Assembly: GCF_002080435.1 (NCBI RefSeq)
Contig: NZ_CP020538.1
Span: 2,855,835 to 2,919,834, forward strand
Direction of reading: 5' to 3'
Origin: Sphingobium herbicidovorans
Lineage (GTDB): Bacteria; Pseudomonadota; Alphaproteobacteria; Sphingomonadales; Sphingomonadaceae
Length of the DNA stretch: 64,000 bases
A program made the position numbers and the translations under genes. Below are positions 18,051 through 27,766 of this stretch, piece after piece; position 1 is the stretch's first letter, and each line of letters starts with the position of its first letter. The notes beneath the pieces are model-generated. The model was not told the origin of the DNA, did no database searches, and saw nothing but the letters and a program-made list of their open reading frames with translations.

Positions 18051-18598
18051 TTGCCGTGCACCTTCGAACAATCATAAGATTGGCGGTTTGTCGCAGGGGG
18101 GCAGCGGCCGCGGAGATGGCGCTGGTTACACCTCTGCTCATTATACTGATGTTCGGCTCATTCGAACTGGGAAACTATTTCCTCAGCGAGCATGTCGTGG
18201 TGAAGGCTGTGCGCGACGGCGCACGCTATGCTTCGCGGCTGAATCTGTCCAATTTCGATTGCAGCTCCGCTTCTTCTGATAACACATTAGCGGACGCGGC
18301 AATTGAAGAGAATATCCAGAACCTCGTTCGGACGGGCCTGATAGACATCGATGAGGATGAAGAGGCTCGGTTGCGGGGTTGGAGTGATGGGTCGGACATC
18401 CATGTGGAATATGACTGCGTCGCCGTTGATGAGGCCGATCCGCCCTACAGCGGCATTTATGCCGGTTTGGACTTTGTTCCGGTCGTGCATGTGGAAGTTA
18501 GGGGGTTGGATTATACTTCCCTATTTAACGACCTAGGTTTCACCAGTTCGACCATAACCTTAAATGCCGAGGCTCAATCTGCGGTGATGGGGATATGA
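18047..18598 (+). CDS. tadE: TadE-like pseudopilin
   Basis: 183 residues. After a short basic leader, RRGAAAAEMALVTPLLIIL is the TadE signature, with Glu at the +5-like position and a prepilin-type helix. The rest is a periplasmic domain with NLSNFDCSS and VHVEVRGLDY. TadE proteins are processed by the same peptidase as Flp and are needed for pilus assembly. The start is TTG overlapping the tadG stop; a GTG three codons later is possible. Composition is lower in GC than the downstream genes. Confidence 0.85.
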   Translation: MIAVHLRTIIRLAVCRRGAAAAEMALVTPLLIILMFGSFELGNYFLSEHVVVKAVRDGARYASRLNLSNFDCSSASSDNTLADAAIEENIQNLVRTGLIDIDEDEEARLRGWSDGSDIHVEYDCVAVDEADPPYSGIYAGLDFVPVVHVEVRGLDYTSLFNDLGFTSSTITLNAEAQSAVMGI

Positions 18599-19218
18599 AG
18601 TCCCTCAAGAGCCTCATTCGTGACAATAGGGCAAGCTCAGCAGCCGAGTTCGCGTTGGTTTTGCCGCTGCTTCTGATTTTCCTCTTGGGCATTCTTGATG
18701 TCGGCCGGTTGATGTGGACGTGGAATAAGGCTGAGAAGGCGACACAGATCGGGGTTCGTTATGCGGTGGTGACTGACGTTGCTGCCGGCGAGCTGTCTGA
18801 CTTTAAATTTACCGTCGATGCGGGGGTGGGGCAGGGGAATGCAGTCCCTGCGACGGTCTTTGATTATCTGATTTGCACTGAGGACAATGACTGCTCGGAT
18901 TGCTCCGGTACTGCATGCAATAGCATTGACCCCTCGCTCGATTCAGATGCTTTCGATGCGCTTGTTGGAAGAATGCAAACTATGTTTCGCGAAATTGGCT
19001 CCGAAAATGTCGAGGTTGAATATCGCAACGTTGGTCTTGGCTTCGCAGGTGATCCTAACGGAGCCGATGTGTCTCCGCTGGTAACGGTAAGGTTTCGGGA
19101 AGACAATCCGATCACCTTTACTCCGATTTTGTCGCAAATCTTTGGTGTGACCATCTCCCTACCCAGCTTCAGCGCCGCCCTCACTATGGAAGACGGCCAG
19201 GGCGCGGTATCAAATTGA
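18595..19218 (+). CDS. tadF: TadE/TadF-like pseudopilin
   Basis: 207 residues. RASSAAEFALVLPLLLIFL followed by GILDVGRLMW is a second copy of the TadE/F signature. The periplasmic part has four closely spaced Cys (CTEDNDCSDCSGTAC). It overlaps the preceding gene by ATGA and the next by TTGA, so translation is coupled. Two TadE-type minor pilins beside TadG is the usual Tad arrangement. Confidence 0.85.
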   Translation: MKSLKSLIRDNRASSAAEFALVLPLLLIFLLGILDVGRLMWTWNKAEKATQIGVRYAVVTDVAAGELSDFKFTVDAGVGQGNAVPATVFDYLICTEDNDCSDCSGTACNSIDPSLDSDAFDALVGRMQTMFREIGSENVEVEYRNVGLGFAGDPNGADVSPLVTVRFREDNPITFTPILSQIFGVTISLPSFSAALTMEDGQGAVSN

Positions 19219-20450
19219 GGAACAAGATCTTGGGCATCGTGACGAACACAGCGGAAGCGACCGAGAGTTGGACCCTTGATGTGGGTGACGAGGGCATCCA
19301 CCTTATCCTGTCCGAGCAGGAAGTGGCGGCTTCCGATATATTGGGGGATCGGTTGAGCGGGCAGTCGCTCACGCTGTCCATGCTGGCGCCGGGCGCGGCT
19401 TTGCCGCAGTCGCTGGTGGGAGAGGCGAAGGCCGTCATCCTTGAGGTGCAGCCGGACGACGAGGCGTCGATGCGGCGGCTGGCGGCTTTGCGGGCGGCCA
19501 ATCCGGCGCTGCTGGTGGTCGCGGCGGTGCGCAATGCGGAAATTCCGCTGGTGCGTGCGCTGTTGCGCAGCGGGATCAATGATGTGGTGGCGCTGCCCTT
19601 GCAGGCGAGCGAACTGACCGCGGTACTCGATCAGCTGCGCACGGAGATCGCGGCGAAGGGTGGCCGCGACGTCAAGATGGGCGCGCTGGTGTCGATCATC
19701 AAGAGCGTCGGCGGCGTGGGCGCGACGACCATCGCGACACAGGCGGCCAGCCTGCATGCGCGGTCGGCGAAACAGGCGGGCGAGCGGGTGTGCCTGTTCG
19801 ACTTTGACGTGCAGTTCGGCGGTGCGGGAACGTGCCTGAACATCACATCGTCGCTGACGCTGGCGGACTTGTTGCAGGCGGGCAATCGGGTGGACCGGGA
19901 ACTGCTCGGCTCCGTCACTGTCGAAACGCCCACTGGGCTGCATGTGGTGACTGCGCCGACCGAAATCATGCCGCTGGAGGCGGTGAACGCGGATCAGGTG
20001 TTCCGTGTCATCGAACTGGCGCAGCGGAACTTCGACACCATCTATCTGGACTTGCCGGGCAACTGGACCAACTGGTCGATGTCGCTGGTGGCGCGGTCGG
20101 AAGTCATATTCCTGGTGTGCGAACTGACCATCGCCAGCCTGCGCCAGGCGCGGCGGCAGATCGCCCTGCTGCGCGACCAGGACATTGATCCGGCCCGCAT
20201 CCATGTGATCGCCAACCGGGTGGAAAAGAAGCTGTTTCGCGCGATCGGGCTGGAGGATGCGGCGGCGGCGCTGGATCATCCGGTGAATTTGAGCATCGCA
20301 AACGACTTTCCGCTGGTCAGCTCGGCGCTGGACCAGGGCGTGCTGATCCAGGAACTCAAGGCGCGCAGCCGCATCTGCAAGGACATGGCGGACATCGTCG
20401 ATTGCACCACGCAAGCGGTTGAAGCGCGGCGTCAGGCGGAGAAGAGCTGA
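19215..20450 (+). CDS. cpaE: Tad pilus localisation ATPase CpaE/TadZ
   Basis: 411 residues. A receiver-like N-terminal domain (about 1-140; LLVVAAVRNAEIPLVRALL) is followed by a MinD/ParA-type domain. Its P-loop reads KSVGGVGATTIATQAA: the catalytic Lys of the ordinary Walker A is absent, as in other TadZ/CpaE proteins. FDFDVQFGGAG and DLPGNWTNWS are Walker-like segments. It places the pilus machine at the pole. The start is TTG overlapping the previous stop; a GTG 24 bases later is an alternative. Confidence 0.92.
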   Translation: MRNKILGIVTNTAEATESWTLDVGDEGIHLILSEQEVAASDILGDRLSGQSLTLSMLAPGAALPQSLVGEAKAVILEVQPDDEASMRRLAALRAANPALLVVAAVRNAEIPLVRALLRSGINDVVALPLQASELTAVLDQLRTEIAAKGGRDVKMGALVSIIKSVGGVGATTIATQAASLHARSAKQAGERVCLFDFDVQFGGAGTCLNITSSLTLADLLQAGNRVDRELLGSVTVETPTGLHVVTAPTEIMPLEAVNADQVFRVIELAQRNFDTIYLDLPGNWTNWSMSLVARSEVIFLVCELTIASLRQARRQIALLRDQDIDPARIHVIANRVEKKLFRAIGLEDAAAALDHPVNLSIANDFPLVSSALDQGVLIQELKARSRICKDMADIVDCTTQAVEARRQAEKS

Positions 20451-21811
20451 TGTGGCAGATCCGAAAAGGCGACGGCCGGTTGGGCGACACCCGCGACGAA
20501 GTGGGGCCGACCGATACGGAGCTGGTCCATTGGGAAGACGACCGGCACACCGAGCTGAAGGTCGCGCTGCACCAGAAGCTGATCGACCTCATTAACCTGT
20601 CCGCGCTGGAGAATATGTCGCGCGCGCAGGTGGAAGCGGAAGTGGGCGAGATCGTCCATGAACAGCTTGCCTTGCAGAAGCATGCGCTCAATCTGGAGGA
20701 ACGGCGGCGGCTGGTGTCCGACATATTGGACGAGCTGCTGGGGCTGGGGCCGTTGGAGCCGCTGCTAAAGGACCAGAGCGTCACCGACATATTGGTGAAC
20801 GGGCACAAGATCGTGTTCGTGGAGCGCGGCGGGCGGCTGGTGGAGACGGCGACGCGGTTCAAGGATGAAAAGCATCTGTTGCGCATCATCCAGAAGATCG
20901 TGGCGGCGGTGGGCAGGCGGGTGGACGAATCATCGCCATTCGTCGATGCGCGGCTGGCGGACGGTTCGCGCGTCAATGCGGTGGTGCCGCCGCTGGCGGT
21001 CGATGGATCGCTGTTGTCGATCCGCAAGTTCGCCAAGGTGCCGATCAGCATGGCGCGGCTGACTGAACTGGGCAGCGTGCCCGCCCCCATGGCGCAGGTG
21101 CTGTCGGCGGTGGTCGCGTCAAGGCGCAACGTGCTGATTTCGGGCGGCACGGGTTCGGGCAAGACGACGCTGCTCAACGCCATGTCGGCGAGCATCGATG
21201 AGGCCGAGCGGATCGTCACCATCGAGGATTCGGCCGAGCTTCAGTTGCAGCAGCGCCATGTCGTGCGGCTGGAAACGCGGCCCCCGAACATCGAGGGGCG
21301 GGGCGAGGTGACGCAGCGCGATCTGGTGAAGAATGCGCTGCGCATGCGGCCCGACCGCATCATCGTGGGCGAAGTGCGCGCCGGGGAAGCGTTCGACATG
21401 CTTCAGGCGATGAACACGGGCCATGACGGGTCGATGACGACGGTCCACGCCAATACGCCGCGCGACGCGCTGTCCCGCGTGGAACAGATGATCGGCATGA
21501 GCGGCATCGACATTTCGCCGCGGTCGGCGCGGGCGCAGATCGCGTCGGCGCTGAACGTCATCGTGCAGGTGGGGCGACTGTCCGATGGACGCCGCCGCCT
21601 GCTGAGCATTTCGGAGATCACGGGCATGGAGGGTGAAGTCATCACCATGCAGGAAATCTTCCGCTTCAAGATGACGGGCCGGGACGAGAATGGCATGGTG
21701 CGCGGCCATTTCGAGGCGACCGGCATCCGGCCCAAATTCATGGGCGAGCTGGCCGACCGGGGCATCAGCCTGCCCGCCGAGCTGTTCCGTCCCGATGCGG
21801 TGGTGCAATGA
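20450..21811 (+). CDS. cpaF: Tad pilus secretion ATPase CpaF/TadA
   Basis: 453 residues, typical length. The motor domain carries Walker A ([16 protein letters not shown]), the Asp box ([12 protein letters not shown]), Walker B ([19 protein letters not shown]) and the His box ([14 protein letters not shown]). It is the hexameric ATPase that drives Flp assembly and, in some relatives, retraction. Its start lies inside the cpaE stop, and it overlaps tadB by four bases. Confidence 0.97.
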   Translation: MWQIRKGDGRLGDTRDEVGPTDTELVHWEDDRHTELKVALHQKLIDLINLSALENMSRAQVEAEVGEIVHEQLALQKHALNLEERRRLVSDILDELLGLGPLEPLLKDQSVTDILVNGHKIVFVERGGRLVETATRFKDEKHLLRIIQKIVAAVGRRVDESSPFVDARLADGSRVNAVVPPLAVDGSLLSIRKFAKVPISMARLTELGSVPAPMAQVLSAVVASRRNVLISGGTGSGKTTLLNAMSASIDEAERIVTIEDSAELQLQQRHVVRLETRPPNIEGRGEVTQRDLVKNALRMRPDRIIVGEVRAGEAFDMLQAMNTGHDGSMTTVHANTPRDALSRVEQMIGMSGIDISPRSARAQIASALNVIVQVGRLSDGRRRLLSISEITGMEGEVITMQEIFRFKMTGRDENGMVRGHFEATGIRPKFMGELADRGISLPAELFRPDAVVQ

Positions 21812-22812
21812 TAAACCCGCTTTACATCCGCGCCCTCGTCCTGGTCCTGCTGTTCGCGGCGGTGATCCTGACCATCGAGGGGGTTTCCAGCTGGCTGCGC
21901 GCGCGGGCGGGCAAGGAAAGGGTCGTCAACAAGCGGCTCAAGATGATCGCGGCGGGCTATGAGCGCAGCACCGTGCTGTCCAAGCTGCGGCGGAATGACG
22001 ACAGCCTGAATTTCAACCATGACAGCGTCTTTGGCCGCATGGGGCTGAGCATCGTGCGGGCCTTGCATGGCGCGGGGCTGAGCGTGCCTGCGCGGACCGT
22101 GTTGACGGTGATGGGCATTGCGACGGGCGTGCTATTCCTGATCGTGGTCGTCGGCGCGCTGGCGGCAGGCTATGGCATGACGGCGGGCATGATCGTCATG
22201 GCGGGCGCTTTCGCCGCGTCGCTTGGCGTGCTGCTGCCCATCATGGTGCTCAGCCGGATGAGCCAGCGGCGGCGCAAGAAGATGGAGGAGCAGTTTCCGG
22301 TCGCGCTCGACACCTTTGTCCGGGGGCTGCGCGCGGGACACCCGATCGCGGCGGCGCTCGACCTGCTGACCAAGGAGATGCGCGATCCAATAGGCAGCGA
22401 ATTCGGCATTGTCGTCGATGAAGTAACCTATGGTTCGGACCTGCGCGATGCGTTGCAGCGCATGGCCGAGCGGTGGGACATGAACGAGATGCACATGTTC
22501 GTGACGTCGCTGTCGGTGCAGGCGGAGACGGGCGGCAATTTGGCCGAGATCCTCGAAAATCTGTCGGCTGTCATCCGCGAGCGGGCCAGCCTGTTCATGA
22601 AGGTGCGGGCGCTGAGTTCCGAAGGGCGGATGACTGCGGTCATGCTGACGGCCCTGCCGATCCTGGCCTTTGTCGCGCTGTTCCTGCTCAATCCCGCATT
22701 CTACCTGGATATCGCGCAGGACCCGATGTTCATCTTCGGTTTTTCCGGGCTTATCATCCTCTACATCATCGGCTTCGTCACGATACGCCGCATGGTTGAC
22801 CTGAAAGTGTGA
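21808..22812 (+). CDS. tadB: Tad pilus inner-membrane platform protein TadB
   Basis: 334 residues. One N-terminal helix, a central pair of helices (VLFLIVVVGALAAGYG, AGAFAASLGVLLPIMVL), then the T2SSF domain (FPVALDTFVRGLRAGHPI, ETGGNLAEILENLS) and a C-terminal pair of helices. It forms the platform on which CpaF acts, together with TadC. ATGA overlap with cpaF; four bases separate it from tadC. Confidence 0.95.
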   Translation: MINPLYIRALVLVLLFAAVILTIEGVSSWLRARAGKERVVNKRLKMIAAGYERSTVLSKLRRNDDSLNFNHDSVFGRMGLSIVRALHGAGLSVPARTVLTVMGIATGVLFLIVVVGALAAGYGMTAGMIVMAGAFAASLGVLLPIMVLSRMSQRRRKKMEEQFPVALDTFVRGLRAGHPIAAALDLLTKEMRDPIGSEFGIVVDEVTYGSDLRDALQRMAERWDMNEMHMFVTSLSVQAETGGNLAEILENLSAVIRERASLFMKVRALSSEGRMTAVMLTALPILAFVALFLLNPAFYLDIAQDPMFIFGFSGLIILYIIGFVTIRRMVDLKV

Positions 22813-22816
22813 GCTG

Positions 22817-23788
22817 ATGCTGGACCTTGCCCTTATATCGCAGCTTCGCCCGGTATTGCTGGTCCTGCTGTTCGTCGCGATTGTCGCGATCGTCTATGGC
22901 GTGTCCGAAATGCTGTCGCGCACGGCGAAGGTGCGCAGCCGGCTGGACGTCGTCAGCGGGTCCGGCGGCGCTGCGCAGGGCGTCGGGCAAAGCCTGCGTA
23001 ACGAGCGCAATAACAGCGAATGGAAGAAGCTGGTCGATCGTATCGAAAAGCTGGGCATTTCGCTGGCCGATACGCAGAGCGATTCCCTGCGCAAGCGGCT
23101 GATCGCGGCGGGCTATCCCTCGCCCGAAGCGCCCAAGGTCTTTACCTTCATCCGGCTGACGCTGACGCTGGCGCTGCCCGCGGTGATGGTGCTGATGTCG
23201 CTCAGCAAGCCGGAGCCGCCCAGCCCGGTGAAGCTCTATTTCATGGCGACCGCAATCGCGGTGCTGGGCCTGTATCTGCCCAACCTGTTCATTTCGGCCA
23301 AGGCGGCGCGGCGGCAGGAGGCGATCGTTCACGGCTTTCCCGATGCGCTGGACCTGATGCTGGTGTGCGTCGAGGCCGGGCTGGGGCTGGAAGCGGCGAT
23401 GGATCGGGTGGGGCGTGAGCTTGCCATATCGCATCCACTGGTGTCGGCGGCGCTGGGCAAGGTGGTGCTGGAACTGCGGGCGGGGCGCAGCCGGGCCGAC
23501 GCGCTGCGGCGGATGGCGGACGATGTCGATGTGGATGAGATCCGGTCGTTCGCGACGCTGCTGATCCAGTCGGACCAGCTGGGATCGAGCGTCGGGCAGA
23601 CGCTGCGCGTCTATGCGGCGGAAATGCGGGAAAAGCGGCGGATGCGGGCGGAGGAGAAGGCCCACCGTTTGCCGGTGCTGCTGTCGGTGCCTCTGGTCGC
23701 CTGCATGTTGCCGGTGATGATCGGGGTGCTGATGCTGCCCGCCGTGGTGCGCGTGGTCCGCGAAATTCTGCCGGTTATGGCACGATAA
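22817..23788 (+). CDS. tadC: Tad pilus inner-membrane platform protein TadC
   Basis: 323 residues, paralogous in layout to TadB: N-terminal helix, a middle helix pair, the T2SSF domain (FPDALDLMLVCVEAGLGLEAAM, SDQLGSSVGQTLRVYA) and a final helix (PVLLSVPLVACMLPVMIGVLM). EKRRMRAEEKAHRLPVLL before the last helix is typical of TadC. Confidence 0.95.
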   Translation: MLDLALISQLRPVLLVLLFVAIVAIVYGVSEMLSRTAKVRSRLDVVSGSGGAAQGVGQSLRNERNNSEWKKLVDRIEKLGISLADTQSDSLRKRLIAAGYPSPEAPKVFTFIRLTLTLALPAVMVLMSLSKPEPPSPVKLYFMATAIAVLGLYLPNLFISAKAARRQEAIVHGFPDALDLMLVCVEAGLGLEAAMDRVGRELAISHPLVSAALGKVVLELRAGRSRADALRRMADDVDVDEIRSFATLLIQSDQLGSSVGQTLRVYAAEMREKRRMRAEEKAHRLPVLLSVPLVACMLPVMIGVLMLPAVVRVVREILPVMAR

Positions 23789-23808
23789 ACGACAATGGGG
23801 GACGGGGC

Positions 23809-24702
23809 ATGATGAGACGGGCAGTGGCAGTGGCGCTCATCCTTGCGAGCGCGGCATGCAGTTCGGCGAACCGGGAAATCGCTGTCCGGCCCGTCAATGG
23901 CGACGCCGCCGCTACGGGCGCTGGCGCACTGGCGCGGGGCCACCTGCTGTTTTCGCGCGGCGAGCATGCGTTGGCGCTGGACGCCTATCGCCGGGCGATG
24001 CGGCACGAGCCGGGCAATGCACATGCGCTGAACGGCGTTGCGATCAGCTATGCGGCGATCGGGCGGCATGATCTGGCGCGGCAATATTTCGAGCTGGCGC
24101 TGGCGCGGGCGCCGCAGGATGAGCGTATTCACCGCAACTTCGCGCGCAGCCTGACAGCGCAGGGTTTGCAGGCTGAGGCGAACGCACTGTTGGCGCAGAT
24201 CGGTCAGGGCGCAGCGCAGGGACCGGCGCGCCGTCCGACGCTGGCGCAACTGGCGGGGGGTGGTTCGGTGGCCTCTGCCGGGTTGGATGCGCGGGCCTTC
24301 GGGCCGGAGCTGGAGCGTGTTTCGATGGGCGAGGTGCGGTTGCAAACCGTCGCTGCCAGCGCGGCGCGGCCTGCCATGGCGGGTAGCAAGACGGCGCAAC
24401 TGACGACGGCCATCGTGACCGTGGCAGATAATGGCCGGTCGGCGCCCGTTCTGTCGCTGGCGCGGGAGTTGAAGGCGCCGATTGCGTCTGTCGCGGCGGC
24501 GCGGGCGCGGCCGGTTGCCGCCCTTGGCTGCGGGCAGGCGGGGACGGTGGGCGTGAAGCTGCCCGCGACCGGATATTCCATCGATCTGTCCCCGGTTCGC
24601 GCGGACGCCAGACCGTCGCATGCCTGCGCAACGATGGCGGGCGGCGATGGGACGGACGATCTGTTCGAAAAGCTGTGGAAGTGGGGCGGGGGACAGGGAT
24701 GA
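23809..24702 (+). CDS. Tad-locus TPR lipoprotein
   Basis: 297 residues. The signal peptide ends in a lipobox (SAAC, Cys about residue 19). Residues about 40-130 hold two to three TPR units (ARGHLLFSRGEHALALDAYRR, ALNGVAISYAAIGRHDLA). The C-terminal half is Ala/Gly/Pro-rich with no recognised domain and ends in FEKLWKWG. TPR lipoproteins of this kind (TadD-like) promote secretin assembly in other Tad systems. Its stop overlaps the next start. Confidence 0.85.
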   Translation: MMRRAVAVALILASAACSSANREIAVRPVNGDAAATGAGALARGHLLFSRGEHALALDAYRRAMRHEPGNAHALNGVAISYAAIGRHDLARQYFELALARAPQDERIHRNFARSLTAQGLQAEANALLAQIGQGAAQGPARRPTLAQLAGGGSVASAGLDARAFGPELERVSMGEVRLQTVAASAARPAMAGSKTAQLTTAIVTVADNGRSAPVLSLARELKAPIASVAAARARPVAALGCGQAGTVGVKLPATGYSIDLSPVRADARPSHACATMAGGDGTDDLFEKLWKWGGGQG

Positions 24703-25514
24703 GCGTCCTTCTGCTGCTGGCGGCTGCGGTTGCATCGCCGGTTGTCGATGCTCCGGCTTCCGTGCTGGACTATGGCCGGTTGATCGATGACGCCATCGAC
24801 GGCGGGCGCATGATCCAGGCCGAAGCCATGCTGAGCCAGTGGCGCGCCGATGCGCAGCCGCAGGACGGCGCGGCGATGGAGATAGCCCAGGCGCGCATGG
24901 CGCTGGCCAGGAGGCAGGACGCAGAGGCGGCAACGCGCTTTGCCGCGATCAGTCAGGCGGGATCGACCGATTGCCGCGTCGATGAAGGGCTGGGCATCGC
25001 CCATATGCGACTGGGCCGGGCCGAGCAGGCGGCGCAGGCGCTGCGGCGCGCGGTTGAACGATGCGCAGATAGATGGCGGGCATGGAACGCGCTGGGTATC
25101 GCCTATGACGCGGCGAAGAACTGGGCGCTGAGCGCTGCGGCTTATGAAAAGGCCTTCCAACTGACCGACAAGCCGGTGCAGATCCTCAATAATTATGGCC
25201 TGTCGCTGATGGCGCAGGGGCAGGCGGAAAAGGCCGCCGCGATATTCGCCAGGGCGCAGGAGATGACGCCCGACGATCCGCGCATCATCGCCAATGGCGA
25301 CGCGGCGCAGGTGATGGCGGGCCGCGACATAGAACGCCGCCCGGCGGATGACGCCAATGGCTGGGCCAAGCGGCTGGGCGATGCGGGCAAGGTGGCGTTG
25401 AACATCGGCGACACGGCCAGGGCGCGCGCCTATCTCAGCCGCGCCGTGACGGTGTCGGAAAGCTATCAGGCGGATGCCGCGGCCGCATTGGCAGGCATGG
25501 GAGGAACGCCGTGA
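24699..25514 (+). CDS. tadD: Tad-locus TPR protein (TadD-like)
   Basis: 271 residues with an N-terminal signal-like segment (SVLLLLAAAVASPVVDA) and at least four TPR units, such as CRVDEGLGIAHMRLGRAEQA, AWNALGIAYDAAKNWALSA and ILNNYGLSLMAQGQAEKAA. It fits TadD. The ATG overlaps the preceding stop (ATGA); an in-frame ATG 24 bases upstream would lie inside the preceding gene and spoil the signal sequence. Confidence 0.85.
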   Translation: MSVLLLLAAAVASPVVDAPASVLDYGRLIDDAIDGGRMIQAEAMLSQWRADAQPQDGAAMEIAQARMALARRQDAEAATRFAAISQAGSTDCRVDEGLGIAHMRLGRAEQAAQALRRAVERCADRWRAWNALGIAYDAAKNWALSAAAYEKAFQLTDKPVQILNNYGLSLMAQGQAEKAAAIFARAQEMTPDDPRIIANGDAAQVMAGRDIERRPADDANGWAKRLGDAGKVALNIGDTARARAYLSRAVTVSESYQADAAAALAGMGGTP

Positions 25515-26035
25515 CAAAGGACCTGATCCTGCTGGCCGTATGCCTGATCCTGCTGGCCGCCGCGATCGAGGATATCGCCAAGCTGCGCATTTCCAACATC
25601 TTCCCGCTGCTGGTCATCGGCCTGTTCGTGCCGTGGGTGGCGGTTGTGGGATGGGAGAATGACATCTGGCAGAACGGCACGCTGTTCCTGGCGGTATTCG
25701 CATTGGGATCGGCGCTGTTCGCGATGCGATGGATGGGCGGGGGTGACGTCAAGCTGCTGGCGGCATGTGCGCTGTGGTTCGACTGGCAGGCGTCGGTGGC
25801 GTGGTTCTTTTACGTGACGGTGGGCGGCGGCGTGCTGGCGCTGTTGATCATGGCGGGGCGGCGAATGGTGCCGCGATCTGTACGCGACGGCTCATCGCTG
25901 GCGATCTTCGCGCCGAAGGGACCGATACCCTATGGCGTGGCGATCGCGCTGGGGACGATCATGGCGCTGTATATGGCGGGGCCTAACCCCAGCGGCATCG
26001 CGCATCTGCCGGAATTTGTGAGGGGGTTGCGGTAG
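25511..26035 (+). CDS. cpaA: Prepilin peptidase CpaA/TadV (A24 aspartyl protease)
   Basis: 174 residues with about five or six membrane helices. The two catalytic Asp of the A24 family are visible: AAIEDIAKLRISN (first Asp) and MGGGDVKLLAACALW (GxGD motif). It lacks the cytoplasmic methylase domain, as is usual for dedicated Tad peptidases. It should cleave Flp and the TadE/F leaders. GTG start overlapping the previous stop. It is last in the locus. Confidence 0.93.
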   Translation: MTKDLILLAVCLILLAAAIEDIAKLRISNIFPLLVIGLFVPWVAVVGWENDIWQNGTLFLAVFALGSALFAMRWMGGGDVKLLAACALWFDWQASVAWFFYVTVGGGVLALLIMAGRRMVPRSVRDGSSLAIFAPKGPIPYGVAIALGTIMALYMAGPNPSGIAHLPEFVRGLR

Positions 26036-26096
26036 GGCGGAGAGGGGTGGTTAGCGGACTGGCGGCTTTCGGTGGAGCAGATCGAATTAACGCGAT

Positions 26097-26459
26097 TTAT
26101 GGCCTGCCTAGCTGGCTTTCTCGTTGTGCTCGGTCACTACGAATGCGGTTCAGCATATTCAGGAAATTGGGCTTCGCTGAAGCATCCATCGAGGCTAAAA
26201 CCTTGTCAGCTTCCGGCGGCGAAACTTGCTGGCGGATTGCTTCGACCAACTTATCCTTCAGTGGCGAACATGACTTTGTAGCTTCGGCGTAAATGGCCTC
26301 GTCCGGCGCTGTGGTTCGTGTCAGGCGCACGGCATAGGTAGCCATACAACGGTCATATGCTTGAGCAATGATTTGGATGTTTGGCTGCGCCTCTTGCGCA
26401 GATGCATTCTGGAGACAAATCGCAAAACAGAATGCGATTACTGAGGATTTCAACTGCAT
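26097..26459 (-). CDS. Small secreted protein of unknown function
   Basis: 120 residues, convergent with the tad locus. A signal peptide (SSVIAFCFAICLQNASAQ, cleavage about residue 22) precedes a helical mature part with two Cys in CMATYAVRLTRT and SCSPLKDKL. The pattern with paired Cys and ATKSC is common to small secreted sphingomonad proteins of unknown role. AAAAGG lies upstream of the ATG, at a rather long spacing. Base composition is lower in GC than the neighbours, which might indicate acquisition. Confidence 0.7.
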   Translation of the reverse strand: MQLKSSVIAFCFAICLQNASAQEAQPNIQIIAQAYDRCMATYAVRLTRTTAPDEAIYAEATKSCSPLKDKLVEAIRQQVSPPEADKVLASMDASAKPNFLNMLNRIRSDRAQRESQLGRP

Positions 26460-26728
26460 GATCGATGATTACCTTTTCAATCCTGCATCTGCGTTATCTA
26501 CTCAGCATTAACAAATCACCACTCACACGAAATCCGGCGATAATGTCGGCTATGTGGGTTATAGGGGTGGCTCGCGAATGCCTGCTACTGGTCGCAAGCA
26601 GATTGGCTGCTTTGATCCTCTGCCGTTTAGGGGAGTGGCGCCGACCGCCCTCATCCAACTTCGCCTGGCTCCGCTCTGCAAGGCTGCGTATCCTTCTCCC
26701 GCTGGCGAGAGAGGTTTGAGGGAGCGGA
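26460..26728. other. Intergenic region, possible degenerate repeat
   Basis: The left half is AT-rich and may hold the promoter of the minus-strand secreted protein. The right part (about 26640-26725) contains CCTCATCC, CTTCTCCCGCTGGCGAGAGAGG and GAGGGAG, which look like a decayed copy of a short palindromic intergenic repeat. No gene is supported. Confidence 0.5.
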
Positions 26729-27403
26729 TCAGGCGCGGGTGAGGAGGCCTTCGACCAATCCTTCGAAAAGGCGGCGGCCGTCGGTTTTGCCGTGGGCGGG
26801 TTCGATCACGCGTTCGGGGTGGGGCATCATGCCCAGCACATTGCCCGCTTCGTTCAGGATACCCGCGATGTTGCGGGCGGAGCCGTTGACGCTTTCGCCA
26901 TAGCGCAGCGCGACGCGGCCTTCGCCTTCCAGGCGGTCGAGCGTTTGCGTGTCGGCGAAATAATTGCCGTCATGATGGGCGACCGGGAAGATCACCGATT
27001 CGCCTGCATCATAGCGGCTGGTGAAGGCGGTCCGCGCGTTTTCCACTGTCAGCGAAACGTCGCGGCAGATGAAGTGGCCGCCCGCATTGCGCAGCAGCGC
27101 GCCGGGCAGCAGGCCGCTTTCGGTCAGCACCTGGAAACCGTTGCAGATGCCCAGCACATAAACGCCGCGCTCGGCTGCCTTGGCTACGGCCTGCATGACG
27201 GGCGAGCGGGCCGCCATCGCGCCGGAGCGGAGATAATCGCCATAGGAAAAGCCGCCCGGAACGCCGATCAGGTCGATGTCGTCGGGCAGTTCGGTGTCGC
27301 GGTGCCAGATCATGGCCGGTTTTGAACCGCTGGCCGCTTCGAACGCCGTGGCGAGGTCGCGGTCGCAATTGCTGCCGGGGAAGACGATGACAGCGCTCTT
27401 CAT
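26729..27403 (-). CDS. purQ: Phosphoribosylformylglycinamidine synthase, glutaminase subunit
   Basis: 224 residues. This class I glutamine amidotransferase shows the nucleophile Cys in [15 protein letters not shown] and the His/Glu pair near the C-terminus (MMPHPERV). N-terminal [15 protein letters not shown] is typical. It supplies ammonia to PurL in de novo purine synthesis. It follows purS by three bases on the minus strand; purL is not in the window. Confidence 0.97.
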   Translation of the reverse strand: MKSAVIVFPGSNCDRDLATAFEAASGSKPAMIWHRDTELPDDIDLIGVPGGFSYGDYLRSGAMAARSPVMQAVAKAAERGVYVLGICNGFQVLTESGLLPGALLRNAGGHFICRDVSLTVENARTAFTSRYDAGESVIFPVAHHDGNYFADTQTLDRLEGEGRVALRYGESVNGSARNIAGILNEAGNVLGMMPHPERVIEPAHGKTDGRRLFEGLVEGLLTRA

Positions 27404-27406
27404 GGC

Positions 27407-27640
27407 TCAGGCCACCTTTTCGATGCGGTAGTTTTCGATCACCGTGTTGGCGAGCAGCTTGCGGCACATGGCGTCGATGTCTTCGTCGCTGGTGCCGTCG
27501 GCCAGGTCCAGCTCGATGAGCTTGCCCGCGCGCACGTCGTTCACGCCCGAAAAGCCAAGACCGTCGAGTGCGTGGTGGATCGCCTTGCCCTGCGGGTCGA
27601 GAACGCCGCCCTTGAGCGTGACGAAGATGCGGGCTTTCAT
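27407..27640 (-). CDS. purS: Phosphoribosylformylglycinamidine synthase subunit PurS
   Basis: 77 residues. MKARIFVTLKGGVLDPQGKA and GFSGVNDVRAGKLIELDL are diagnostic of PurS, the small adaptor that joins PurQ and PurL. The open frame extends further upstream, but the chosen ATG has GGAG ten bases before it and matches the family N-terminus. Confidence 0.95.
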   Translation of the reverse strand: MKARIFVTLKGGVLDPQGKAIHHALDGLGFSGVNDVRAGKLIELDLADGTSDEDIDAMCRKLLANTVIENYRIEKVA

Positions 27641-27766
27641 GCGGCCAAAACTCCGTGAATTGCTATGGCGCACCCCCTAGTGTGCTGTGCAGCAGCAGGC
27701 AAGGCATTATCCCTTTATTAGCGGACGCCGCGCTATTGAAGATGCACTGGATGAAGGGTTTTCGCG

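Noticed and set aside
26465..26719. 84-codon open frame between the secreted protein and purQ
   Set aside because: No ribosome site; it runs through a decayed repeat-like segment.
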